Positions 13,296 to 14,633 of a DNA stretch of 14,633 bases are shown one piece after another; within the stretch, counting starts at the first letter, position 1; every line of letters begins with the position of its first letter. The translations under genes were made by a program, and so were the position numbers. The notes beneath the pieces are model-generated. The model was not told the origin of the DNA. It saw only the letters and a list, made by a program, of their open reading frames with translations, and ran no database searches. This DNA is from Sva-07 sp041685755 (GTDB lineage: Bacteria; Actinomycetota; Acidimicrobiia; Acidimicrobiales; Ilumatobacteraceae): assembly GCA_041685755.1 (NCBI GenBank), contig JAWLFC010000080.1, positions 1-14,633 of the forward strand. Direction: 5' to 3'.

Positions 13296-14633
13296 TCACG
13301 GGGCGTTGGCGAACTCGATCACCTGTTGGTACGTCGGTCGGTTCGTGGCTCGGAAGTCGTCGGGGATGAGACCGGGCGCGAACGTGAGGCGCTGACCCTC
13401 GGGGAGCCAGGTGGACGGGTCGGGGCCACGCTCGGCGGCGAGTTCACCGACGGCGCCGTCGAGCGCCTCCCACAGCGAACTCCGGCAGACGTCGAGGTCG
13501 CCGGCACCGCAGTAGCTCACCCGGAACTCGCCCTCGACCGGCTCACCCAGGACGCTGCGCAGATCCTTGTCGACGAAGCTGGCGTCGTCGATCCCGCGTA
13601 TGCCGACGCCGGCGTCGAGGAGTTGGCCGAACACCGGCCGAGCGACGGCGTCGACGATCGGATCGAACACGGTGTCGAGCAGCAGGGGACCGGAGCTGTC
13701 GGCCAAGCCGTCGTCGTCGGCGTCGAGACGGGGCGCGTCGTCGGCGACCCAGTCGTCGAGCAACGCCACGACCTCGGCCGACAGCTCCGAGGGCGCGTCA
13801 CCGTCGGCCAGGACTGCGCTGATCACCGGCCACACCGTCGAGCGGACGTCCTCGGTGGCTGCGCGGTTCATGATGCCCACCACGTCGGACAGCTCTGCCT
13901 CGTCGGGCCACTGGTCGAACCCCTCCACCCGATGCACCGAACCGAACTGGGTGCCGTCGCCGTGCATGAAGCCCGGCGCCGACTGGTTGTTCCAGTTCAG
14001 CAATCGACCGGACGGATGTCCGATGGCATGCGGTTGTTCGTCGAGCTCGAGGAACCCCTCCCACTCGTACTCGCCGGTACCGAGCGTCGGCAGGCGCCGA
14101 TCGAGCCCGGCAGGCCGCTCGGGCAGGCGACCCGATGCGTAGTAGGCGATGTCCTCGCGGTTCGCGTAGCCCCAGTTGAACGTGAAGCCGAACTTGTTCG
14201 CCGCCTCGAAGAAGTTCTCGGGGGTGTCGGCGTCACCTTCGGTCATGTCCTTCAGCGCCGCCAGGTTGAGGCCGTCGCGTCCGAACGTCGAGCGCTTGCT
14301 GGCCAGCGCGATCGGGGCGCCCTCGGATGTCGCCGTGCCGATGACGGGACCGTGGACCGACGTGAGGTAGGTGATCGGCAGGTCGCCGAGCACGCCGGCG
14401 TCGAACACCTCGAACGGGATGCACTCACCCTCGTACTCGTAGTGCGTCGAGGCCCGGGTGGGCTCGCTGCCGTCGGGCTCGCACAGCACCTCGGCGTAGA
14501 CGTCGCGGACGTCCTGGTTGGCCGACGTGAGGCTCCACGCGTAGTCGCGGGTGCGACCGATCAGGACGTACATCGCGAGGCCCGGCACCGCCGCTCCCTG
14601 CGCCTCGATGCCGGGGCCGGAGAGATGGATCTG
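13296..14633 (-). CDS. Penicillin acylase family protein (Ntn hydrolase), 5' end outside the window
   Basis: These enzymes are made as a precursor that cleaves itself; the beta chain starts at a catalytic Ser and hydrolyses amide bonds of acylated substrates such as beta-lactams or acyl-homoserine lactones. The frame stays open to the window edge, so the signal peptide, alpha chain and nucleophile are not visible. What is present is the beta chain: HLSGPG at the edge, GRTRDYAWSLTSANQDVRD (the family's AWS-T-A-D segment), SVHGPVI, and NWNNQSAPGF with the Asn that helps form the oxyanion hole. Two cysteines late in the protein (YCGAGDLDVC) suggest a disulfide, fitting export. An Asp-rich stretch (DADDDGLADSSGP) looks like a calcium-type loop. 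The substrate is unknown. It has the same strand as the dab operon but is probably a separate unit. Confidence 0.88.
   Translation of the reverse strand, partial: QIHLSGPGIEAQGAAVPGLAMYVLIGRTRDYAWSLTSANQDVRDVYAEVLCEPDGSEPTRASTHYEYEGECIPFEVFDAGVLGDLPITYLTSVHGPVIGTATSEGAPIALASKRSTFGRDGLNLAALKDMTEGDADTPENFFEAANKFGFTFNWGYANREDIAYYASGRLPERPAGLDRRLPTLGTGEYEWEGFLELDEQPHAIGHPSGRLLNWNNQSAPGFMHGDGTQFGSVHRVEGFDQWPDEAELSDVVGIMNRAATEDVRSTVWPVISAVLADGDAPSELSAEVVALLDDWVADDAPRLDADDDGLADSSGPLLLDTVFDPIVDAVARPVFGQLLDAGVGIRGIDDASFVDKDLRSVLGEPVEGEFRVSYCGAGDLDVCRSSLWEALDGAVGELAAERGPDPSTWLPEGQRLTFAPGLIPDDFRATNRPTYQQVIEFANAP

Noticed and set aside
1..14633. tRNA, rRNA, CRISPR arrays, insertion sequences, attachment sites
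   Set aside because: I looked for cloverleaf-like sequences, regularly spaced repeats, transposase or integrase motifs and flanking inverted repeats and saw none.

Overview
This window is GC-rich actinobacterial DNA with dense, head-to-tail, often 1-4 nt overlapping genes. A WhiB-family regulator, a BldC/MerR-type regulator with a cobalamin domain, a proton-pumping rhodopsin and many acyl-CoA genes together suggest a free-living aquatic actinobacterium, possibly of the Acidimicrobiia (Ilumatobacter-like). That placement is inference, since no rRNA or housekeeping marker is present.

Layout. (1) 1-3417, plus strand: an acyl-CoA catabolism cluster, with the 3' part of an acyl-CoA dehydrogenase, an AMP-forming acyl-CoA ligase and a crotonase-fold protein. 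(2) 3450-5778: a light module. A minus-strand cobalamin-binding regulator of CarH/LitR type (W-x9-EH light-sensing motif, BldC-like DNA-binding domain) is divergent from a xanthorhodopsin-like proton pump. Three tandem 10-bp repeats with a GCTAA core lie between them, over the likely promoters. After the rhodopsin come a strong hairpin, a 68-residue unknown protein and a translationally coupled WhiB-like Fe-S regulator. (3) 5834-7808, plus strand: three overlapping genes, for a PhyH-type Fe(II)/2-oxoglutarate oxygenase, a 91-residue unknown protein and a class I polyphosphate kinase 2. (4) 7817-13212, minus strand, reading right to left: dabB, dabA and a PII-like protein, each joined by an ATGA overlap, form a DAB inorganic-carbon accumulation operon. 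It ends in a hairpin and is followed by a ferritin-like protein and a thioredoxin-fold [2Fe-2S] ferredoxin. (5) 13296-14633, minus strand: the C-terminal part of a penicillin-acylase-family Ntn hydrolase that runs off the window.

How it may work together. The regulator's light-sensor motif, the operator-like repeats and the rhodopsin suggest that cobalamin photochemistry derepresses rhodopsin, and perhaps whiB, in the light. The proton gradient made by the pump could energise DabAB, which is thought to use the ion gradient to drive CO2/bicarbonate accumulation, and polyphosphate kinase could buffer the energy gained. The individual genes and motifs are read from the sequence; the functional coupling is inference. 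No retinal or carotenoid synthesis gene, RNA gene, CRISPR array or mobile element was seen. No gene-free stretch exceeds about 125 bp.
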